This document shows, piece by piece, positions 54,776-64,000 of a stretch of 64,000 nucleotides of DNA (the first letter of the stretch is position 1; the number at the start of each line of letters is the position of its first letter). The translations under genes and the position numbers were made by a program. Source of the stretch: Macrotrachela quadricornifera. Taxonomy: Eukaryota; Rotifera; Eurotatoria; Philodinida; Philodinidae. The notes beneath the pieces were generated by a model. That model had not been told where the DNA came from, did not search any database, and saw only the letters and a program-made list of their open reading frames with translations. The stretch covers positions 200,048 through 264,047 of the forward strand of contig JAJEKB010020262.1 of assembly GCA_022393335.1 (NCBI GenBank), in the 5' to 3' direction.

Positions 54776-55329
54776 ACCTAGTGATTCTTACTTTTTTTTT
54801 GATAATAGTTTGTCGTAAAATTGTTGTAAATTGTGATTGTCATAATATTTCATTGATTGATGTCGTTGTTAATCAAGCTGTTCAATTTATTTTTCTCATC
54901 AATAAACATTCTCTTAATGTATTTTCATCATTACTGAGGGCATATAAAAAGTAGTAGAGGAGGTACTTTTTTCCTTAAGTAAGGTTCCAAAAAAGTTTCT
55001 TTTTTTTACCAAGAGGTAGAGCGTGCTTCATTCTATCTTTCTATACCATTAGATAATTCCTCGCCTTCTACCAAGTTAGTGAAATTTTGAGAAAACTTTT
55101 TTTTGCGTACAACTTTCTGGTAGCAGAAGCTTATATTTTCGTCTATACATCGTTCCTTTTCGTTTTTCATTCTTTTCTTCTTGTCATTTTTTACAGATTG
55201 ATTTCATACATACATAAGAAGGAATGCGTCTGACTTATTGTCTGCATTATTACGGATCATCGTATGTTTTCTTTTCTCCTCTTTGACTTTCGATGATTAC
55301 TGGCAATTTTCACTTTTACATAAAAGTGC
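54776..55329. other. Intergenic, no gene recognised
   Basis: 3' region of the NHL gene. The frame 54736-54954 overlaps its last exon in another frame and is a shadow. Confidence 0.45.
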
Positions 55330-56320
55330 CTACTGTGCAGTTAGTATTCCAGCAAGAGTTATTCATGATGAATTGAAGTCTGTTTATGGTAATGAAGCCT
55401 CTGGTTGAAGCATAGTCGAACGATGGTCAAAATTGTTTCGTGATAATTGAGAGGAGATTGAAGATAAAATGTGAGCTGGCAGACCTATTACTGAAACAAC
55501 AACTGAAAATATCGAACAGATTCGTCTTCTCATCGAAGATGTCCAAGAATAAACTGATTTGAGTTATGGGATTGTTCAACAAATAATCACTGATCATTTA
55601 ATGCTTCGGAAGATAACCGCATGTTACAAATACCTAAAAATCTCACTGATCTTCAGCGAGTTGAACGAGTTTCAATATGCAAGCATAATTTAGCAAGATT
55701 TCACTAGGAAACGTAGCTTTTATACGATATAATTACTGGTGATGAGTCCTAGTGACGTTACCAACAGATCGGTTGAAAGATATGAAACAAGGTATGGGTA
55801 GGTATAGGAGATCCTCTATCTACTGTTGTTTGAGGAAGTCGATATGCACCAAACGCCTTGTTTTCGATCTTTTTCAAATCGATCGAACCTATGTTAAGCC
55901 ATTGCATCGAATACGGTCAGATTGTTGACCGTCATTATTATATCAACCAGTGTTAACGGCCTCTGATTGACAAGATTGAACGTCAACGATCTTTGTATGA
56001 TACTCGTGGTATCAAAATTCATTATGAGAATGGTAGATGACACGTGAATGAAGATGTATTCGATTATCTTGAATCTGAAAGCCTTACAATAATACCACAT
56101 CCACGTAATTCTCCATATTAATCACCTTATGGCTTCAGGTTATTCGACTTGTTCAAAGATAATCTGACCAATCAAGTTGATTGAGAATCATTACATGATG
56201 CCGTGATCGATTTCATAAACTCCTTAAATCTCGACCAGTAAAAAAAGACCTTTTAGAAATGGATCGAAAGGATGTAAGTGTATGTAGACAATCATGGTAG
56301 TCACTTTGAATGTTGAATTA
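55330..56320 (+). pseudogene. mariner-family transposase, heavily decayed
   Basis: In one frame: ARVIHDELKSVYGNEASG, then SIVERWSKLFRDN and AGRPITETTTENIEQIR, the helix-turn-helix and linker of mariner transposases. This continues to LSYGIVQQIITDHLMLRKI and, after frame changes, IITGDES, the block with the first catalytic Asp. Many stops (TGA in place of Trp codons, TAA) interrupt it. The terminal repeats were not identified. Confidence 0.75.
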
Positions 56321-58332
56321 AATAATCACCAAAATCATTTTTGTTTCTGTTTTCTTTTCTTTTCCACTGAAATCGTTACACAGTAAAACATGTGGAAGCA
56401 GGTGAAGACGAGGAATTATCAAATAGCATAGAAAGATAGCGTGAAACACGCTCTATGTATTGATAAAAAAAGAATTTTTTTATACTCCTATTTAAGGGCC
56501 CCTTTCCCAGGTCAAAAATCTATTTGCTTCCCTGAGCACTCAATCTTAATGAAATTTTTACTAGATATGTACCTGACCTTTGATAGTTTCGAGTAAAAAT
56601 TTGAGCCCATAATATTGAGTTTTGTGGGAGTTATTCTAACATTAAGGGTAAAAAACCAGGTCTCCGTGCGCAAAAGATTTTTTGCGCAATTTTAATGATA
56701 TGAACTTTGGGGTGGTGTCAGAATGTTCAGAAGACGTGTCGCTATCACCTGACCATGCCGGTTTTTTAAAATATTTTTGGAAAAAACCGAGATTAACTTT
56801 TTTGAAAACTCGATTTTTTTGTAAACAACTAAATTGAAAATAAAATTCCGGCTTTGCTAGGTTGTCGTGCTGAGCTTTAGCTTCATTTTAAGACCTTTTC
56901 GAGCTTTCTAGCATTCAAAATGGTGGGAAAATCTTTGTCACACTGACAGACAAAACACAAAAAACAGTTTCGAGAAAAACGCAAAACAAATTTTTACTTT
57001 GATTATCGTATTTTTTTCCTTGATAGAGTGGTATAGAAAAAACTAAGAGCAGTTCGTTATAGGTTATCGACCATGGTGAATCGAATGAGCATATACAGAG
57101 ACTTGTACGACGTGGTTTTTTCGATATGTTAGCGTTACTACTACCAAAAAAACCACCAAAAACCCATGAGAAACCACGTTTTTACGAAAAAAATCTACAA
57201 ATCTACCGACACTTAATATGCCTAATATAGGTGTAGCGTTTTAGACAATGTATTACCAGGAAATATTTAGTTTTTTAATGCTCAACAAGCAAAAGAAAAT
57301 GAATGACTTATCCTTCAGTTTATTGTACAGAATAAATGCGATTCACATGTTTGTATTCAGTCGTCATCGCCTGCCTCATAGGCATCGTCTTCCTCACCCT
57401 CTACTGACTCATCTATTTTCAAATTGTCTGAAACCTATAGAGAAGTTCAAATAAAGTCAATAATTGAGATTTTCAGAAAAAAAAATTTATGTAGGGTGTC
57501 TCAGCAAAATCGCTGAAAAACCTTCAAAACCCATACAAAACCGATAAATCATAGTGCATTCGAAAGTAGAAATTCTGGGCTATCTAACTATGTATAAATC
57601 TCAAAATCGGTATTTTTGACGAAAATTGCTGTTTTTTGACCCGGTTTTATATTATCTGTCGTTGGTATATGCATAGTTATCACATTATTTTTAGCGACGT
57701 TTTCAAGTATAACACACTTGAATTTCAAGATAAGTTTACTTCAAAGTATCAATCTTGATTAATTACACTACATTTGACGTTTGCGATTAATTACCTTAAT
57801 AGAAAGCTTTCAATCGATTGTCTGATAGATATTCTTATTGAATTTTATTTTCAAATGGTAATCAACATATTTTTCTCGTCGAAAAATGCAATGTGAAAAG
57901 CGACACTTATAATATTTTTTCAAGTACTGTACTCAGATGTGTTGTTTATCTAGGAATGGCGTTGTCGAGACTGTCAACCGGTATTAGGCAAATCTCATAG
58001 CGATTAGGTATTGATTCGAATGGTGCCATATAAAGGATCAATTCCACATTCTTAAAATGATTTTTTATTCAATGTATACACAATTCTAGTCCCCAAATTT
58101 ACATCAATAAAATAAGTTTAGGGTGTGAGTGAGTATAACTACCACATAACCAGGGGTAATTCGATGTTGCTTGAATCTGATCAAGTAGTTGTATTATACA
58201 AGAATTCGTTGTAGATCTATGTTAAATATCGAATGAGTATGTTGACAGGTTTGAAAATTAGCCATGATCATGATCTGAAATAAGAATAAACTAGATTCTT
58301 GTTTCCAAGTGTTTCATAACGGAACAAGTTCA
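56321..58332. other. No gene recognised
   Basis: AT-rich non-coding DNA. The frame 57248-57454 has no motif. Phrases such as TTCGAGAAAAACG and AAAAAACCACCAAAAACCCA look like decayed repeat sequence, but no period or inverted structure was found. Confidence 0.45.
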
Positions 58333-58712
58333 TTTTACTGGCCATCATCGATTTTAGAGGATTTAGTGCTTCCTAAGAGATTCTTAGGCACTGAAAACGA
58401 TAAAACAAAAGAAAAAAATTGGCGGTCAGCAATGAATAGCCTATTCTAAAACACTTTTCTCAAATTTTTATAAGAAAAAAAAGACAGGAGCAACTGAACG
58501 ATATTGATATTGAGAAAGAAGAAGCAGAAGATAATGATTTTAATTAACTGAGATTTATGGTAGTTCATTTATTTGAATAAAATCGTTGTTTTCTGATGTC
58601 CTGAAATGAGGTATATCGACCAGATTGTCAAGTTTTTTTCTTCTGTTTTACCGTTTTCAGGACTTAACAATCTCTTAGAAAAGATAAAATCCCAAAAAAT
58701 CGATGGTGACCA
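58333..58712. mobile_element. Fold-back element with ~85 bp arms
   Basis: The left arm holds ATCGATTTTAGAGGATTT, CCTAAGAGATTCTTAGGC and CTGAAAACGATAAAACAAAA. The complement of the right arm holds ATCGATTTTTTGGGATTT, TCTAAGAGATTGTTAAGTC and CTGAAAACGGTAAAACAGAA. The arms are spaced by about 210 bp. The minus-strand frame 58569-58754 lies in the right arm and is not a gene. Confidence 0.7.
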
Positions 58713-59244
58713 ATAAAGTAAATTTAAACCAAAATTTTCTATAGAAAAATTCAATTCTACAAATTTTTGAAAACGCTATTCGACGCAGTTTGATGTGCTC
58801 TTTCACATGAGACTATTCTCAAGATATCCTAGAGCGCTGATCCAACTAACTTGCCTTTTCTAGATGAGCATACTTTCTGAAAATGGTATGTAATGGCATG
58901 TAAAAATTATCAGCCAATGTGGTACTTCTATTACCATCAAAAGATAGCCCATAATCGATAGTATATATGGTAAAAAAATCTCGGTTCTAGCTCGTGTCGT
59001 TCTATAGAAATTGAAAATTTACTGAAAAGTGGTGCACAAAGAAGCACTCCAAATATAACCTACCCCCTCATACTTATATCATCTGTATCTCCAGAACAGC
59101 TTATCCATTTGAGCTGAAATTTTCAGTTTTTTTCCTAACTCTGTTAGGACTACCTACTGTAAAAATTTCAGCCAAATCGGAGACATCGATTGAGCAACGT
59201 TATGCTAGGACTGGTTATGGCTTACGTGCAATGCCTTCTAAGTA
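58713..59244. other. Intergenic, no gene recognised
   Basis: Nothing coding or repetitive seen before the mariner fragment. Confidence 0.45.
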
Positions 59245-59739
59245 GCACGAGAGATTATCAATAATGACTCAGATTCAACTTATGATGATGCTATAGCTAA
59301 GACATCTCTTTCTCATGGTAAAATAGCACGAATTATCCACGATTATCTTAAGATGAAAAAAATTACATCACGTTGGGTATGTCATCAGCTGACTGATGAA
59401 CAAAGACAACAACCTGTTAAACTTTGTTGTGAAAATTTGATGAAATTTCATAATGATTCCTGGCGATTATGTGATATTATAACAGATGATGAGATATGAA
59501 TTTACCATAGGCAGATTGGTCACAAGTCATCAAATGCAAGCTGGGCTAGTGAATACGAATCACCAACAACTATTTCCATTGAAGAAAATTCCAATCAAAA
59601 ATATCTATTTTGTATATTCTTTAAATCAAATGGTCCTATTCTTATACATGCTGTTGATAACAGCGAGACTATAGATCATATTTATTATATACAAAACTGT
59701 CTCAAAACTATTAGAAAGAATGAAACTTTGTATAAATAA
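59245..59739 (+). pseudogene. mariner-family transposase, central fragment
   Basis: One frame reads GKIARIIHDYLKMKKITSRW, VCHQLTDEQRQQ, SWRLCDIITDDE, a TGA, IYHRQIGHKSSNASW and ILIHAVDNSETIDHIYYIQN, then TAA. The IITDDE-x-W block (with W changed to a stop) and the later HAVD-x block are mariner catalytic-domain landmarks. The second and third acidic residues' region is lost. It is a different copy from the one at 55330, better preserved in this part. Confidence 0.78.
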
Positions 59740-60233
59740 TCATGATGATTGTTTTGAATATTTAATAAAATAAAACTTGAATTTTCTTTTTATCTTCAGA
59801 TTTTTTTAAAAACAATCTGAGAACTTTTGGACAGGTCTATTACTTTAAGTGACGAACTTTTATGGAATTTGTGTAAATTTATTGATATATTTCAGTTGAT
59901 GGTATACTGGGAAGAAACAGCTAAAATCAGACTTTTTTTTGATAAAGTAGATTGATTTGATTAAAAATCAACAGCAAAAATTGAATTTTCTTTATTTTGT
60001 ATCAGTCTTACAACAAAGAATCAAATAGCTCGGGAAAGTTAAATGAACTAATAAGCCGAGAAAAACCAGTAGAATCAAAAAAAAATCTAACACATCACTT
60101 TTTTTTATTATTATGATAGATTACATCTATCTAAATGTCCAAATCATTGTCTTTCCATAACCAGGATCTATACATGAGTTTAAATTATTGAAAAATCCTT
60201 CAAACCGAAGCACGAACCATTGAAAAACCATAC
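59740..60233. other. Intergenic, no gene recognised
   Basis: AT-rich region downstream of the TTLL gene. AATAAAATAAA at about 59765 belongs to the mariner flank. Confidence 0.45.
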
Positions 60234-62786
60234 TTAAGTATGATTATCGACTGAACTAAGATGAATGGTATTATCTTGCAAAATATCTTCATTTGATGGA
60301 TTGATCTGAAACGAAAATAACGATTTACTACCAAGATCCAAGCATTGAACGAAGGAATTTACCAGTTTTCTAACACTGTTCAATAGACTAGGACAACTCG
60401 GATATTTGCGTTGGCACAGTAAAAATAATGCCTCAATAAATGCTGGAAAATGAAGTCCTATAAGACGAAACAATGCGCATTATTCTATTTAAATAGAATA
60501 TTTTTTTGATCTTTAACTTACCGGTTGCTGCAGGTCGCCCGAGGAATGTTTTCCATTTGTACAAGATTTGTGCATATAGCATATCTATTGATTGTACTGG
60601 AATTGAGTCATCAATACCACCGCAGATACTATTGGAACAAACCGAAATCGATTGTAGTGTGTTGGATTAGAAAATACTGCTGGATAAATCGTTACTCAAC
60701 TCAAGCTAATGCAAAAATTTCCCACATGAGAATCCTCAAAGTTAAACTTCAAAAGTGTATTTGCTTAGATTTTCTTTTAGTATTGCTGTTAGAATCAATT
60801 ACTATTATCGAGGAAACAAAGCAACTATTGAAGATACGCAAGAGCACATGTAAAGTAAAATGAAAAACTAATTTCTACCCATTCATATCATATCTAAATG
60901 CTCTAGAAAACAAAAGGCTAAAAGACAGTCGGCATTACAATAAAATATCAATTAAAATTGGTCTGCATTCTTGAATAGCTGTTAAAATAATAGCAACTAG
61001 ATGCACGTTATATCGTTGATTTCGTATAAAAGATTCGAGAAATTTGTTTCTGAGATAATTAAGATTGATATCTATCGAAGAATGAGAAATCTTTTGCTAA
61101 AACTACTCTACTGAAGTAATAGAACCACAAAATACTTATTTTCAGTCTAATTTTTAGAGTCTTGTGGCAAAAATACTTACGTAGCAAAGTTTCGAAATTG
61201 TCGATTAGTCATTGTTTTGTATCCATGTTTGATCACCAATTCGATATAGATAAAAGCAATTTTCTCTAGAATAAACATATGTTCATATTTTCTTGAAGAT
61301 GTTGATGGATAGATCATCTGGAGCGATTTCATTGAACTATATATTGGAATATTGGCAGTCTTCGGAATTTGGCTCATTAACGATTGTATCATACTTTGTT
61401 TGGTTATAGTGGCTATTGGTCGATTTAATGTTCCTTTGTAAGAATTCAGCTGTGGTTTGTTATACGCCTTGACCTTACTGTTCTTTGTAGTTTTATTGTG
61501 TTCTTCTGTATAATTTTGAGTTATACTTTCGTCTTCTGAATCATTGGTTTCATATCTTGCTCCGGATTGATTCCAATGTTCCCTATTTCGTATGAAAAGA
61601 TTGCAAATATAGCAGTTTTCATGTAAAAGGTTCGATTGATCTATTGTTGATAGTTTATACTTACATGACAAGTTTTAATGTTTCCAAGACGAGTGGTTTT
61701 TTGATTTCTTCATCGATTGGACTTGGCTGTGATACAACTCTACCTAAAATGCTCAATGTTGAATTATCTAATTTTGATCATTATTCCTACCAGTTTCATT
61801 TGCATGATCGAAATCGATTCTCAACGAAGGATTAGCATTGACTTCAAGCAAAATTGGTTTTAGTTGATCGGTGAGAATAATATCGAAGCCAATTATCTAC
61901 ACAAATCCATCAAATTTTATAATTCGATTTGATCTGATCGTTTTTCTACATTCTGCTATTTGATACCTGAAAGCATTGATTCTGTTTTTGATCTATTGAC
62001 AATTCCGATGCATATGCTATACGAAGTTCCGGTAGAATAGCTAAGATCGTTTTATTGATCATTTCTGTAATCATTATTTTGGTTTGTTGAACTTCATTTC
62101 GACTGAACAATTGACTCAATTGTAACCAGACAAGAGATAATTTTCTTTTACTGCTATTAGCTTGTTCTTCATTATCAGAGGCGTGTTTATAATTTGCACT
62201 ACGTTTATTCAAAGAATAATTGGTTAAATGCATGAATGTCTGATGAAGATTTGTAATTGACGGAGATTCATAATCAACGGTAGCAAAACGTACTAAACCT
62301 TCATCATAAAGAAAGATTTCTAAAGGATCTAAACTGAGAATCAATACATATATTCTTATATCGAATTTGAGACCGTTAAGTAGGAGTGGTTGATCAATAT
62401 ATTCTAAAATCATGATAAAATATTACATTTTAAAATTGAAGATGTTACTTTGAACAATATGTGGTCGATGAGTGACATTACAACGATTAGGATCTCGAAT
62501 CAAATAGATTCCTTCACCTTGTGATCCATCTAGATATACAAAAAAATAGTTAATGATTTTTGTCTTGAATTGCATAACAAACCTGATGGTTTGACAATGA
62601 AAGTTGTTAGAGTTCGTCGACGCTTTCGATCTTCTTCATGCATAGAATGAGCATCATTTTGAAATTGTTCATTTTGTTCAGGTAGAAACCATGTTTTCGG
62701 ATAGAAATCAAATTCGTTCGGAAACAATGTTTGCATAATATTTAATGCACGTGTCAAATTCGTCTTACGCAAAAGATCGTACATAC
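60234..62786 (-). CDS. Tubulin-tyrosine-ligase-like (TTLL) polyglutamylase, 5' end missing
   Basis: Well-supported exons are 62583-62786, 62449-62529, 61967-62403, 61791-61896, 61665-61743 and 61181-61582; all join in frame with GT/AG borders. Later exons near 60528-60631 and 60234-60480 (stop at 60234) are likely, but their joins are not solved. The sequence shows GMYDLLRKTNLTRALN, FYPKTWFLPEQ, the ATP-binding block KPSDGSQGEGIYLIRD (split by an intron), QKYIDQPLLLNGLKFDIRIY, MHLTNYSLNK and ILLEVNANPSL, all classic TTLL motifs in order. Such enzymes add glutamates to tubulin tails in cilia and axonemes. The layout is closest in feel to the TTLL6/11/13 group, by inference only. The first exon here starts inside the conserved NHFPG-M motif, so the 5' part lies above 62786, probably beyond the window. 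Confidence 0.85.
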
Positions 62787-62984
62787 CTATACAATATACA
62801 ACCATTAGTTCTAACATTAGGATATAGAAAGAAAATTTCTGTTACACGATACTTCTACTTGTGTTAAAAAGACTATCTAAATTAAAAGTAGTCAATTAAT
62901 GGAAGACAGGGACAAATATCTTATCTCATTCTACATAAAAAATCTTTTATTATGCAAACAGTATCCGATAATTGCTTCTTTCAC
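62787..62984. other. Intron of the TTLL gene (5' part)
   Basis: The acceptor ATTGTATAG at 62787 marks the edge. No upstream exon was found between here and 64000, so this intron or the 5' flank seems to hold the insertions that follow. Confidence 0.4.
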
Positions 62985-63180
62985 ACCAGAGATCGGCGGG
63001 ACTACCGATTTGTCCCGTCCCGTCCCGTCCCGTTCTGGGACGGGAAGGGACGAAAAATTACAAATTGAGGCGGGACAGGACGGGACGGGACGAATGAGCC
63101 AATAACGCGGGACGGGACGGGACGGAAGACTCTGGTGACGAGACAGGACGGGATAAAGCTTTATGTTAAATTGTCCCGCG
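62985..63180. repeat. GGGACGGGAC-rich repeat, probable hAT-like MITE fragment
   Basis: CCAGAGATCGGCGGGACTAC is followed by (CGTCC)n, then its complement (GGGACG)n. The stretch is strikingly GC-rich against its surroundings and can fold on itself. The CAGAGATCGGC start resembles hAT-type termini. Confidence 0.55.
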
Positions 63181-63205
63181 ATTAATATTTTTTAATTTTT
63201 ATACA

Positions 63206-63795
63206 GTACTTGACAAAAGTCTCCACCCTAAACGAAAACCATCTTAATAAGGGTTGTTTGTTTTGAGGTTTTTACTATAGCAAGGACTTGATGAATCTTG
63301 ATCATAAACAAAAGCTGGAGACTAGTTTGCTTACCGACACTAAAATATCAGCTCATTACTAACGATTTTCTTTTATTTTGCTAACTCGAGCTAGAAAATA
63401 GATCCAATGGCGTTCAATTCATCATTGGAAAGTCTAGCTCTTGATCTTTCTTCAGTAAGATTATCATTATAGACTGACATCTTGTCATTAAATTATTGTC
63501 TATGTGTTGCTTATCTATGGAACTGACATATTGCAGCCTGACCACTTTTTGATTCAAATCTCAAATTAGATCCAACCGTTCAGGCCGAAAATTTTATCAT
63601 AGATTGGATAAGAATGCGCAAAGCTATGCTAAAATTTTTTTAGAAATATAGTTGGCACGAAAGTGAAGATTCATATCATTCTATACCTCCGGATCGATAA
63701 TTCTGAGAAATCATCATAGTACGACAAGTCGAAGTGATCTTTCTAGCAGAGGTAGATCACCATCAGAAGTAGCTGCTCACTGTAAAAAAAAGCGC
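63206..63795 (+). pseudogene. Possible Tc1/mariner-type element, left end and decayed 5' coding part
   Basis: CAGTACTTGACAAAAGTCTC at 63206 resembles the terminal repeat of Tc1-like elements (CAGT-x-x-x-GACAAAAGT). About 500 bp further on, one frame reads SRSDLSSRGRSPSEVAAHCK, then KKRRIIN, similar to the GRP-K-x-T linker between the two DNA-binding helices in Tc1 transposases. Stops occur throughout. The other end lies outside the window or is lost. Confidence 0.35.
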
Positions 63796-63799
63796 CGAA

Positions 63800-64000
63800 T
63801 AATAAATCATTCAAAAGGATTTATTAGTTTCATAAACGTTTTCATATACTCTTTTTTCGTTTATTATTTTCATAAACCCTTTCATATACCCTTTCAGCCC
63901 ATAAACCGTCGAAAGGGTATGTTATACGTTGCACTTTCATAAACCGTTTAGGGTATATAACTGGTAATATACCTTTAAAAAGTTGATTAATTCCATAAAC
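63800..64000. repeat. CATAAAC/CATATACCC repeat-rich end of the window
   Basis: TTTCATAAACC and TTTCATATACCC-like words recur about every 20-40 bp, some inverted (GAAAGGGTAT), running off the window. Confidence 0.5.

Noticed and set aside
62899..63105. 68-codon plus-strand frame ending in a Gly/Arg-rich stretch
   Set aside because: The Gly/Arg part is the translated GGGACG repeat; no start context or domain.

Overview
The window looks like nuclear DNA of a small, AT-rich animal genome, most plausibly a bdelloid rotifer. That is an inference from three things: introns mostly of 54 to 82 bp with GTAAG/TAG borders, an NHL-repeat surface protein and a polyglutamylase-type TTLL gene of animal style, and a dense, decayed mix of DNA transposons with hammerhead-like repeats. 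No prokaryotic operons, rRNA, tRNA or CRISPR arrays are seen. A run of ten N at 9041-9050 shows that this is an assembled scaffold.

Genes that look real are few and scattered. They are: a membrane-anchor exon (364-634,+); a two-exon F-box protein (2398-4780,-); an intronless NmrA-like NAD(P)-binding protein (6614-7528,-); a cupin-like protein (17206-17868,-); a small secreted ten-cysteine protein (27547-28068,+); a seven-exon type I membrane glycoprotein (41957-43957,+); an intronless GT90/CAP10 glycosyltransferase (46718-48148,-); a six-exon double NHL-propeller protein with a Thr-rich tail (51738-54775,+); and the 3' part of a tubulin-tyrosine-ligase-like gene (60234-62786,-). A MULE transposase core stays open over four exons (37848-39067,-).

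The space between them is transposons and satellites. 8.9-11.6 kb holds a dispersed family built from 33, ~123 and 127 bp tandem units; 13.8-15.6 kb holds a satellite with an exact 140 bp period. 19-32.7 kb is a transposon cluster: a LINE tail, a nested MITE, two DNA elements with terminal inverted repeats of about 340 and 440 bp and broken pogo-like transposases, a hAT pseudogene and a piggyBac tail. 33.25-34.12 kb is a tandem series of hammerhead-ribozyme-like motifs. 36-41.7 kb holds MULE elements, a GTCACG-rich insertion, a piggyBac-type MITE with TTAA borders and a fold-back MITE. Mariner remnants lie at 55.3-56.3 and 59.2-59.7 kb.

The host genes show no shared pathway. Several are surface, secreted or cell-modification proteins. 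The strongest unexplained signals are the hammerhead-like array, the intragenic duplication in the NHL gene, the indel-free 140 bp satellite and a short GC-rich hairpin repeat with five copies. Exon borders were read by eye from splice consensus and frame, with no transcript support.
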